Assembly: GCF_040412425.1 (NCBI RefSeq)
Contig: NC_089744.1
Span: forward strand, 30,855,001 to 30,919,000
Direction: 5' to 3'
Source of the DNA: Macrobrachium rosenbergii
Taxonomy: Eukaryota; Arthropoda; Malacostraca; Decapoda; Palaemonidae
Length of the DNA: 64,000 nt
Shown here: piece by piece, positions 43,960 to 54,214 of the stretch
How the letters are laid out: each line of letters opens with the position of its first letter
Numbering within the stretch: the stretch's first letter is position 1
Notes under the pieces: model-generated
Databases searched by the model: none
What the model was told of the DNA's origin: nothing
What the model saw: only the letters and a program-made list of their open reading frames with translations
Position numbers and translations under genes: made by a program

Positions 43960-46900
43960 AGATTGGGACATAATATCTTTGCTCCCCTACATTGATGGGG
44001 ACATAAAGAGTTCGATTCCCATCCTGGGCTCCCGCCTCCATGTACAAGGGCATGACTACTTCCTTTCTACTTGTGCTGAGTGTTGTTTTCACCGCCTGTG
44101 CTATGGAGAGTTGGGGGGGGTGGGGCCAAGGTTGCGGGCGTCGCCGATAAGTTTCTCTTCCATGGCACCCTTGGTAGCCTCTCCTCCTTCCATCTCTCTC
44201 CCTGTAGGTTCTTCCTTATCTCTCCTTCGGTAGAGATCTCTCTCCTTCGCCCTCTTCGCTTGCTCGTTGGGCGAAGACCACGACGGGGGGGGCGGGGGTG
44301 ACCTCTTCTCAGGGGCCTCCTCTTGCTGCGTACGGCAGTTCCCCTCGGAGTGAGAGGAGTTTCCCTCTACTAATTTTCTTTGCTTTTTCTTTCAGGTTGA
44401 CAGTGAGTTTCGTAGGCACAGCAGTAGGTGGCTGGATATCTCAGTTGGGATATCTCTGCACGAAGGAGTCCCGACGTTCATTCAGTGTTGCTTTGGGACT
44501 GACCACAGTACCTGGTTGGAATGACACAGTTCCACATCGGGATCATTCCGACTGTTTTCGCCGATGTGGATTGATCGCTGTCATTGCTGGCCTTCATGCA
44601 TGCTGTGGCACTGCCTCTGGCGTATCTGTGGTCCATCTGCTTCTGCCGTTTCCTGTGTTATGCTCCTGTTGACTTGATGACAGTCTCTGGGCATGCTCCT
44701 GTTGACTTGACGACAGTCTCTGGGCAGCTCTTCTTGGTCTACTGCCGCAGCCATCCTGATCATTCCTGTCGCTGCTGGTGATGTTCATGTGACGTTCCTG
44801 GCCGTTGCTGTAGCTCCTGTCTCCCGAACTGCTTCCGTAGCTCCTGCACTGGCTGTCTTGATCGTGCTTGCTGCTTCTCCTGGTGGTTGTGTCCTGGGCC
44901 GCTTCCATTGTGATCCTGCCTAGCTGCCCTGGAGGTTACGACATTTCGTGTCCACCATCCTGTAGAAGATGTCGGAGTGAAGGTGAAGGAAGTCACCCTG
45001 TGGAAGTAGCCCTGTCTTCTTCAACTTATCTTCGATTTCGTCTTCTGCTGCCTCTTCCCTTCCTCTCCCGAGGTTCGAGGGGGTCCTAGGAACCAGATAG
45101 GCCTCCATCGGCTGAAGGAGGGGAAGGCTGCTTCTATCCCCTTGGTGTCCTTAGACGTCTAGGGACTGCCTCCTTCTGAGGAGGCAGTGGATATCTTGCT
45201 GGCTCTGCCCAACCTTCGGGTTAGGGAATCGATTTGCATACCCCTGGGTTTTGTGTTTCGGGACCGCAGGTGTGCAGACCTTGGTTTGCGATCCCGTTCC
45301 CAGTCCTAGAGGTCCTGCCTGTAAGACAGGTGCTGCTTCGGGCGCTCATTCGCGAGCCGCTTCAAGTGCTCAAGATTCTGTGGAACATCGAGTATCCCGA
45401 TCTGGTCTGAAGAGTACTCTCCTGGCCCAGTTTGGGAGAAGTGCGAAGAGAAAAATCATAAGGCACCCAGGTGTTCAGCTCTTCCTGCCAGCATTATTAC
45501 AGTTTTGCATCAAAAAACCTTCAAATTAGTGATTATTCTGCCATTTTGGGGCCATATTTCTTCCCAGCCTGGTGTCTCGTTCCTGTAGGTTCCGAACACC
45601 AGAAGAAGCAGGGAAGAAATTAATTTCAAGATGATCCTGTGGAACTTCTTTGGGACTGACTCTTATAGGAGACAAGTTTATCTTTTGGCTGTTCCTGCCT
45701 CGGCAGGAACTGAAGAGTACATTCTCCAGTTTGGGAGGTCTTGCATTTTGGGCCGAGGCACCCAGTGCTCAGCCTCTTCCTGCCAGCACTACACTTGTTC
45801 CTCGTCTTAGAAATCTGTGTCTAAGACTGGTTCTGTGCCTGGCTCTTTTTGATTTCTTAGGGAAACCAGAAAACAGGGCCCTTCTGATTTTTGGGAGTCG
45901 TAGGTTGACTGACTCTTATGAATCACGAGCTGGCTGTTCTCCTGACAAGAGAAAGTGGAAACTTGCCATTTGTGGGAGCCGCAAGAGCTCACTGCCCGCC
46001 AGCTGCTTTGGTTGACTTGGTTCTGTTTCATCCTTTTGTTTCTTGAACCTTAGGGTTTGGGCGCAGGATTGCAGACACAGAATCAAAGCTCTCTTGAAAC
46101 CTTCTTCACCAGGTGGGCCGCACTGCCCGCCAGGAGTGTTGAGTTGCTTGGAAACTATCCTTTTGCTTAGTTCACGGCAGAGGATAGCAGACACAGTTCT
46201 GCTCTGTCCAGTTCCGATTGTGTTCACGGCAGACGAGTTCTGCTCTGTCCAGTTCGAATCAATCTCGGCTTTGGCTCACCCGACGTGCCTCCCAGTCCAC
46301 CATATACTACCCAATCTGGATCGTGTTCGCATGATCGCTCGGCTCTGCCCCGGCGAGTGTTTCCGAATTGGGTCCTCGGCTCTGTTCGAGTGAACTGTCT
46401 GCTCTTCCCAGGAAAATGCTTATCCACGGCACAAGCGCTCTTCTTCCCGTGTGGCTATAATCTCCTTCGGTTGATTATCGCTCACGGTCTGCCTCTCTTG
46501 CTGGTCTTAACTGGCAGGACAGGTAGGGGTACTCTTTCTCCTCACCTGTTCTCTTTTCTTCTCGGTTGTTCCTAGAGGCACGAGACAGACAGAGAGAGCT
46601 CCGACAAATTTGTCTTCGGAATTCAGCTGCCTGGCGTGCTTTGGGTGTCGGTCCCCCAATTGTCTCGTAGTGCAACCAGGTAGCTGAGGAGGGTTTCTTG
46701 GGATCTGTCAAGGTCTCCCTCCAAGGAGAGAGGTACAGGAGTTTCACGCTTCGGAAGCAGTGAGGGTCTTCCTCTTGAAGTTGCGATCGCCCTCGTTTTT
46801 CAGAGAACTTCGTGCCGATTCGTCACTGCAAGGATCCCAGGACAGGACCACGGTTCCCCCAATGAATAATCTTCACTCGCAACCATTGCAGTTCCCGAGG

Positions 46901-47560
46901 GGCCGAGAGTTTTGGGGGCTGCCGCGGTCCTTTCTTGTGAGAGTGCTCTCGACCAGATGAACACTTTTCTTCGGAGAAGGAGTTCATTCAGGTCGAGACA
47001 CCAAGCTTCTCCCTTGCCTTGACAGAATACAAATTCTTCTTGCCTCGGAGGGTCTTGCCGACTGCAGGTTGTTCTGGCTCTGCTTCACCTGGACTGGGTT
47101 CTCTCTCTGCTTCTCCTTGCCGTGAAGGATATTCTCTTCGCAACGAGAGGCGGCGATCTTGGAGGGCTCCTGCTGGTTTCCTCCAGGCAGTCTCCTGATG
47201 GATCCATGAACCTTCACTTTTAGGCTTTCTCTCCTCAGATACGACCATTCCTGGAAAGAACCCTGCCTTCTGGAGACTGGTCCTTTCCGGGGGTGGGTCT
47301 TCATCTACCAGACGGCAATCTGTGGGCAATGCTGTTCCTAAGAAGAAGGACTTTGTCCTAATTCAGATGTCCGGTTTCGTAAGTCCCGAGTTGGGTCGAC
47401 CCTTAGGAATGAACCTTTACTTGGTTCTGCATCTCTCTTTCAGAGATTTGCCAGATACCGCAGTAATCAAGGTTTGTACCAGCACACTGCATTGTCCTTT
47501 GGACAGTGGCCATGACCTTTGGGTCTTAGTCATCTCGGCTCGGCCTTGAGTTCAAGCCAG
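43960..47560 (+). pseudogene. D2 ORF1/RT-side region, unreadable
   Basis: The counterpart of D1 18970-22640, with the same blocks in the same order, including KKDFVLIQMSGFVSPELG (about 47340-47395). Open pieces are short and in changing frames. No RT signature could be confirmed. At 47041-47315 it has about 270 bp not present in D1. Confidence 0.45.
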
Positions 47561-47712
47561 CCCCCCTCAGCTCCTAGAAGTCCCAGGCTTCGGAAGAAGA
47601 TCGCGGAACACATAGCCCTCTTCTTCCCTTCTGGGAAAGTGCACTTAACTGTGTCTCTTTCCACCCTCTTTTCCATAAGGGAGGAGGGTGGAAAGGAAGA
47701 GAGAAAGAAGCA

Positions 47713-47987
47713 CAGGCAGTCCCCGGTTAACAGCGATCCGGTTTTATGGGGCTTGTCTAGCGACGAAAATCAACAATTTTGACGCTGAAAATCGCCGATT
47801 TCCGCTTAACGGCGCCAATAATTGGGTATTGGTGCCGATACATACCTAACAGAGGCGCCGATAACCAAAAATTCGGTGGTTTCGGCACCAATAGCCTCTG
47901 AAAAAGCGCCGAAATCAGTTAGCAGCGATTTTCAGTTATCATCACACCCTCAGAAACGGAACCCTACTGATAACCGTGGACTGCATG
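47713..47987. mobile_element. 275-bp pogo/Tigger-like MITE
   Basis: The terminal inverted repeats are CAGGCAGTCCCCGGTTAACAG on the left and, as complement of the right end, CATGCAGTCCACGGTTATCAG. The right flank is TA and the left flank CA, consistent with a TA target duplication with one change. TIRs starting CAGGCAGTCC with TA duplications are typical of Tc1/mariner-pogo (Tigger-type) elements. There is no coding capacity. D1 has no insertion at the equivalent place (near 22740). Confidence 0.75.
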
Positions 47988-48436
47988 TATCGACCGGGAA
48001 GAAGTTCTCCTACTGCAGATGCCTGGATGAAATGATACTCATCGAGCCTCTGGAGCTGGCACCGACATTGCCGAGACCTGGGAATGGATTCCTTCAGGAG
48101 AAGTATCTATTTCCCTTAGGTCTCAGCAATTCTTTTCATCAAACTTTCATCCCACTTCCTCTCCCATGCTCCTGATTTTGGAAATGCCAGCCCGGCTAGA
48201 GCTAATCGTCTTGGTATCTTGTAATCTTGCAGAAGCTTCCCCATTGTGGAGAATGGAGGTCTGCTTTCATCCCTCCATCCTTCTTTCCTCTTTGAAATAT
48301 GAGGAAAGAGTTAGGCTAATGCTTGATTGAAGGAACCTTTGGATATGCTTGCATATTCCCCTCACATCATGTGTCTACTTCTGGATTCACCAATTGAGGA
48401 ATAGGTGCACACCTGTAAAGACTGTCTTGAAGGTGT

Positions 48437-49020
48437 GTGACCGAGATGATTAATACCTTCTCATCAACATCCTGGACTCAAGGCACCCTGTTGACCCTCC
48501 GAGAATTCAGGATGAGTTTTGCGACACTCAGTGGTTTCATTGAACAACATAACCACAGTAGTGGCATTCGTCGACAAATTAGAGGTAATCGTTTTTTCCT
48601 CCTGTTTCATCTGTCGACATTTGTAGGTACTTGAGTGTTCTATAGCATAGTCGATAGCTTAATTAGCCAGATACATTCCCGGTGCGGATATATTGGTAGG
48701 TGAGCTTGGCCTCGGGTTTGAGTGATCGGGATAGAACGTGCTCTTCACTCTTTTCCTCACAAAGATTCACAAAGAGACTGCTCAACTGAGAGATCCCTAC
48801 TGTTTTTCTGTTGCCTCCCTGCACAACAATGTTGGTAGTTTTCTCGCTCCTTCATACCAGACCCAGAGGCCGCTATGGTGAGGCATGCTGTCTTTTTGGG
48901 AAAAATCGATATCTACCTTTTTCTCTCCATATTTGTCTGTTTCGCTAGGGGTTCACAAGCATTTCTCACCCCGAGCTACATACAAATGCTGGAAGACTTT
49001 GCCTTTCACCCGATCTGATA
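48437..49020 (+). pseudogene. D2 RNase H / methyltransferase-like remnants
   Basis: It aligns with D1 23145-23750. The RNase H box is visible as NNITTVVAFVDKLEV-like sequence near 48545-48585 in a frame with stops. The methyltransferase-like boxes are not readable. Confidence 0.5.
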
Positions 49021-49039
49021 GCTCTACTTCCAGTTAATT

Positions 49040-50130
49040 GAGAAGAATTCTGCTTGACCCAACCTCCTGTAGCAGCTACAGAAGAAGCGGTTCTTCAGGC
49101 AGTACATCCCTGTGTGTTCAGGACTGGGAGACCTTCCAACTTTCCTTGCAAGCATAGGCTTTCTCACTGAGCGGCAACGGATATAGCTAGATATCTCTTG
49201 AAATCCTCTGCAACACTGTCCCAGGGACTGTGTCTTCGCTGGTTGGTGTCGTTGACGGAACTTCTTCTCGGGTGAGAGTCGCTCTTCAAGTCTGGACTTC
49301 TTCGTCTTCTCTGCCAAGGGTTGCTTCTCTCCCTTTCATTTGTGAAGAACATAGGCCCTTGTGACCTAGTCCTCTATCTGAAGTAGCCTTCTTCTCATTC
49401 GAGATTTAGGTACGGATGAGAAGCTTCTTCTGTCTTGCTGTCCCAGGGAACTGTTCCCTGTGTAGCATGTGACTCGTTTAGGGTTCCTGTCCCGTGCTCT
49501 GCACGCCCCCTTACGAGAGTTGTCAGATAGAGATGTGCCCTCTTAGGACCATCTCTCATCTCACTCCAGCCTTGGCGTAGAAGATGGAAGAACAGGTGAA
49601 GGGGATCAATACCTAGACCCATTCTCGGATGTTGTAAGTGGACTCCAAATCCATCGGCATCTATTGTTGGGTTCAAGTCCTTCTTGCTCCCCTTCTCCTT
49701 GGATTTTTTGTCGATGATCCAGATAATTCGTTACTTTGTCCTATTAGGGAGCTATGGTACTTTCAGAAAAGGCTCGACATTCCTAACCTGGATGTCGTTG
49801 ACGTTTTCGGTAGCACTATCTCTCCCAAGGAAGAATTGCCTAAGGACACATCTTTCTCCTGGCTTCGTGAAGCAATTGAAGGAGGTACTCAGCAGCTGGC
49901 AATGACAGTACCAGTACTTTTCACCCGAGAACTCATGAAGGCAATGGCTTGGTCCATCCCTCGCATTCCATAAGTTTCTGTCAGTCTTGAAGCAAGATGT
50001 GGTCTCATAGACCACACTCTTGTCTTCCTGTGGTCTTGCCCACAGGTCCTTGGAACCTTTTTTCCTTGGCCCTGTGATGGCTGCTCAGCAAGTTGTGTTG
50101 TCTTACCCAGCTCCTTCAAAAGGACGAGTA
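49040..50130 (+). pseudogene. D2 tyrosine recombinase, catalytic boxes lost
   Basis: The open frame 49638-49973 has DDPDNSLLCPIRELWYFQKR (about 49717-49776) and ending motifs of the recombinase core. At 49931-49950 the His box reads ACTCATGAAG and the frame then passes straight to MAWSIP, as in D1, so the Arg of H-x-x-R is missing. The Tyr segment (about 50013-50048) is shortened exactly as in D1. Confidence 0.68.
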
Positions 50131-50669
50131 GCATCTCGCCTAAGTTGTTGGCTTCGGAAGTGAAAAGGATACCGAGAGTGACTGGCCTCTCTTCTGCCTC
50201 TTTCCCCGTCCTCCTACTTCTCCTCTTTGGGATGAGAATAGGACTTGAACCAATACTTGCTGGTTCTGGCGTCTGATGCGGTAAGGCTACACATCAAACA
50301 CCCGTTCTATTTTTCTTCTAGAATCACAGAAGCAATTCTGCTCCTTCCTCTAGCAAGGGGAGGAAGGAGAGACTGGCAAGAAGGGAAACCCTATCTCGGG
50401 TTTTTCCTTACTACCTCCGACTCTAAGATTCTTCCAGCCTATTTTGTAGGAGTTACGTTTCCTCACTCATGCGAAAAGGTCCAGTATCTAACATTTGACC
50501 TTGCAGTTTGTACACTCTGATCAATATGTCAGAAGCACAGTACTCCTCGCTCTTTTGACCAGGAGGAGCAGCCCAGGTGTGCAGAACTCCAGTCAGTTCA
50601 AGAGACTCACTCAGATTCCTCCCTCCAACGAGTGAGTCTTTCTAGTGTAAAGGACCGATGGTTTGTATA

Positions 50670-50730
50670 TCATGTTGGAACAAATCACAATTTTTGAAAG
50701 TAAATTGTATTTTTCCTAACTATACAAACC
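50670..50730 (+). repeat. D2 internal complementary region
   Basis: TATCATGTTGGAACAA (complement of the left end) joins ATCACAATTTTTGAAAG (complement of the right end), then TTTTTCCTAACTATACAAACC. The right terminal repeat follows to 50981. Confidence 0.85.
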
Positions 50731-50981
50731 TGAGATCCTTTACATAGCCTTTTATGCCTGCCTCATGCTACCCCTCAATCTGAACCTGGACCGAGAGGCA
50801 AACTGGAATGTTTACATCTGGGCAGGCGGGTATTCCCCCCTACTTGGCGGTAGTTACTGCCTAACCACCTTGTTCAAGAGTTTAACGGCTGTGTCCAGCT
50901 TCGCTGTAAGTAATTCCTAATGTAAAGGACCTCAGGTTTGTATAGTTAGGAAAAATACAATTTACTTTCAAAAATTGTGGT

Positions 50982-51824
50982 TTTTCTGTTCCTTTATAAA
51001 TTATTCAGTATTCTGGATATATATTTGTTTTAGCTGAAAAGTTGGATTTTTAAAACATAACTGCAGTATTAGTGAGGTAACTACTGTGCTTGGAAAATGC
51101 TTGTCAAATGCAATTAAAAGTCAAGATTACTTTTGGGAACTGGTTTAAGCACAAATGACACCCCTTCTACAGTAAGGGGACAATTGAAGGGATGCTATAC
51201 ATTATTAGGTGAGCCTAAATTATTCCAGCTGCACTGAAATCTTTTTGTATGTTGTGTATGTTTGCCGAGTGGCCTGCCTTTGCTATTTTTAATACTACCT
51301 GACAGCACAAGAATTAAAAGATGATCTGTGCATAACATTATCTCCTAGATATCCTGATGGGTAGCTTCTATTTTCCCCTTGCAGAAAAAGACAAATAGGA
51401 AATGGGTCTGAAGCCAGTGTCTGTCACATGAAATCATATCTTTTGGGTAACTCGTCCTTGCAGGCCTTCTTCAAGAAATTGTTTTGTATTCTTCTTTGTG
51501 ACCAAATTTCCATATAGAAACCCCAGCTTTATTCTGGGAATTTTAATAAGAATTGTGCATGGTACAGTACAATCAATATGTATCAACATTAATCATTCTG
51601 AGCAGTATGAATATATCTTATTGAATTTTTTATGCCTTTTTTATGTGTTTTGTTTCGTGTGCGGTTATGGTGTAACTTCTCTCTCTAGATTGAAGGTATA
51701 AAGATGAGTACTGTTTCTTTTTCTGATGTGTACAGGAAGTACACCAGTATTTACATATAGGTTTCAGTTACACATGTGGTAGGCTTTTTATGAAGACTAT
51801 GAAGAAAAATGTTGTTCTTTAAAG
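50982..51824 (+). other. Intron DNA right of D2
   Basis: AT-rich intron sequence; no gene or repeat family recognised. Confidence 0.5.
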
Positions 51825-52745
51825 GTGAGGATAAAACAAGAGCTTTTTCTTGAGTGTAAACCTTGATGTATTATCGGAAATACACTTAAATCCTCAAACT
51901 GTATGAGGATTACTGCCCCCATCCAAAGTAATGAATTAAATCAAAAGTTCTACATGGACTGATTATACGGTACAGTATAAGGTTTCTGCTTGATCTTCTG
52001 ACTACGTGACCATTCTGGTTTGGTTTAGTTTTGCTGCCCATGGGGCCTGCTAATCCTGGCTGTAGGACAAGGAGGTCAAGTATTTGGCTTTCCATCTGTC
52101 TAAGAACTGTTTCTAGGTTGTTTGTTTCACATACAAAACATGGAGAGCATAGTTTTGGTAAGAACATGGCTGGGATTTATCCCGTCTAAATTATTAAAAG
52201 ATTTGTTTCCAGGCACTTTTGGTATCGAGTTAATTAGCATCACTTTCACATCCTTGCGGCACTTTGTCATATCTTGCAACCATAGAATTGTTTTTTTTAG
52301 AATAGTAAACTTTTATACAAAAACAGTAAGGCAAGGTGCCAGTTAATTCAGTACCAGCAGTGACTTGAAACAAATCTGTCAGTTCTTTAGATAAGATAAA
52401 TGCCAGCCATGCTCTTGTAGAAACTAAGCTGTCCAGATTCATAGGGGAAGCTAATAATCTTCGCTTATTCTGTGTACTGATCAAAAGCCAAATACTTGAC
52501 CTTTGTGACATCACACCCAGGATTTATGCCCTTCAGTTGAGCAGCAGATGGGCAGCATAAGGTCAAGTAGTCAGATCATAGCAGGAACCTTATATAAGTA
52601 GTCTGTGTAGGAATTCTGATTTTGTTTCATTGTTACTGACAGTGGGTCCTCAGATATCTTAAGGGCTTTAAGTGTATTTTTAACAGTATACCCAGATTTA
52701 CACTGATAAAAGGTCTTTTTTATCATCAGAGATTATTTGTGAGAA
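51825..52745. repeat. Large inverted repeat (about 400-bp arms)
   Basis: The left arm (about 51830-52241) and right arm (about 52335-52740) are imperfect reverse complements. Paired blocks include GGTCAAGTATTTGGCTTT (about 52073 left, complement at about 52490), CATGGCTGG (52167, complement at about 52408), AGATTTGTTTC, and TTAAGTGTATTT with TTTACACT near the outer ends. The loop is about 95 bp. Each arm, read from outside to centre, has a related open stretch (M-x-S-x-V-x(2)-R-x-W-L-x-F-I-x-S-K). It is either a foldback element or two head-to-head copies of one repeat. Confidence 0.75.
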
Positions 52746-53045
52746 AGTCCATTCATTACCATTTTTGTTTTTGTTTGATTTTACCAACAAAGCTTTTGTC
52801 AAAGCCAAACTTCTCCATAGATCAGACAAGCTTGCACATCTTATCAGTCTGGTACTTCAGAATAGTAGCCTTAGGGAAGATTGTCTCCTGTCTAATTGAA
52901 GTGTGTGGTGGATGAAGGGTTGGTCCATGGTGATTTATTATGATGTGCTTTAAAATAAAAATAATTTGGAATTTTGAAGTTTTTGTAAAAAATGTTTAAA
53001 ATTATTTGACATTATTAACGGTAACTTATATTTACTTTCTTCCAG
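52746..53045 (+). other. End of ZW10 intron e-f
   Basis: AT-rich intron DNA up to the acceptor of exon f; nothing else seen. Confidence 0.6.
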
Positions 53046-53135
53046 GTTTTTGCTGTATTGCATAGTTCTCTTCTTTGTCTGACAATAAAGGCTGGTGAAG
53101 AAGAGGTTTCGCTCATGCATTTGCTTGGCAGAGAA
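53046..53135 (+). CDS. ZW10: ZW10 internal exon f
   Basis: Thirty codons, phase 0 at both ends, starting VFAVLHSSLLCLTIK and ending LMHLLGRE. It aligns with the vertebrate ZW10 stretch V-F-x(3)-(hydrophobic helix) followed by a leucine-rich short segment before the W/S-E-E-F region. The acceptor is TTCTTCCAG at 53037-53045, the donor GTAAGTG at 53136. It lies between introns of 9.7 and 9.5 kb. Confidence 0.9.
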
Positions 53136-53870
53136 GTAAGTGTAATTAAGGTGGTGTGTTTTGTAGATGCTTGTATTGGGATTACTATTTGTCCAGTTTT
53201 TTTTTTTTTTTTTTTTTAGTGATTGCATCTCTTTACTTTCTTTTCTCATTTTTATTGAGGAGCCTGACAAAGAAACAGTAAAAAATGCAATCATGTTCTT
53301 ATTATCTAAATCTGACCAGACGTAGGGGATGTTGGATAACTGAAAAATTCCTGTCAGGAAGAATTGTCTAGTATAGTAACCTCTCTGATTTAACACTATA
53401 CGAACTGTGGCATTAATGGGCCCTTGTGTGTGTGTGTGTGTGTCAAAAAGTTCTACCATAGTTAGGAAATAGAGGATTTTTTTAATGTAGCAGCAGGACT
53501 GTGTGCAATAAATTTGGCACTAAGATTATTAAAAAATACCCTCACAAAAATTTGTAATCTTCAGAGGCTAGAGAATCCCTTCAGAACTATTGTTCCCAAA
53601 ATTCTTCTGTACAACATGTAAGGGTTTTTTTTACACAAACTATAGGAAGCGTTTGTAAAAGTTGAAATGTGTTGAATCGCTGTCTATGTTGGCTTGAAAG
53701 GACATGAATATGCCAAATAGCAGCCAAAGTCTCAGCTAATATATCCAGAGCAGAAGCAATCATTCTAGTGCCTGATGTTACAAACCCATTATTTTTTTTA
53801 CTAAAGAATTTTCTGTTTGTTGTAAATGTCTTTAAATTTGTATGGTGTTCAAATAGTCATTAATTTGACA
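53136..53870 (+). other. Start of ZW10 intron f-g
   Basis: AT-rich intron with a long T-run (about 53198-53217) and a (GT)n run (53428-53442). No gene seen before the A2 left end. Confidence 0.6.
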
Positions 53871-54040
53871 TTTGTTCATGAGACTTACCTGTCAGATATA
53901 TATATAGCTGTATTCTCTGATATTCCGACAGAATTTCAAAACTTACAACACACGCAGTGGGAGATCAGGTGGTTAGTACCCATTCCCGCCGCTAGGAGGC
54001 GGATATCAGGAACCATTCCCATTTTCTATTCAGATTTTCT
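53871..54040 (+). repeat. A2 left inverted terminal repeat
   Basis: It contains GACTTACCTGTCAG, an (AT)n core leading to AGCTGTATTCTC, GACAGAATTTCAAAAC, AGGTGGTTAGTACCCATTCC and ATCAGGAACCATTCCCATTT. All recur in inverse order at 62400-62560 and at the ends of A1. Confidence 0.9.
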
Positions 54041-54214
54041 CTGTCGCTGGTACTGTCAACACTTGTTTTCAGTACCTCCGTCTTGGATTTCGGATAAAAC
54101 TTGGTTGTCACTTAAGTATTTGTTTGACTTTTGGTTTTTTGACTTGGACTTGTGGCTAGGCATACGCTATTGTGGACTGTTTTGGATTTGGCTTTGTTTT
54201 TTCCTTGGATAAGA

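Larger units (their letters stand above)
43501..50981 (+). mobile_element. DIRS retrotransposon D2 (family D), defective
   Basis: The left end, TTGTTCCGACACGATATAC, is at 43501; the right end, AAAAATTGTGGT, at 50981. The ICR joint is at about 50692/50693. It is collinear with D1 over nearly its whole length. Differences: one gag tandem unit instead of three, no 24-bp minisatellite, and a 275-bp inverted-repeat element inserted at 47713. It has the same recombinase lesions as D1. Confidence 0.86.
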
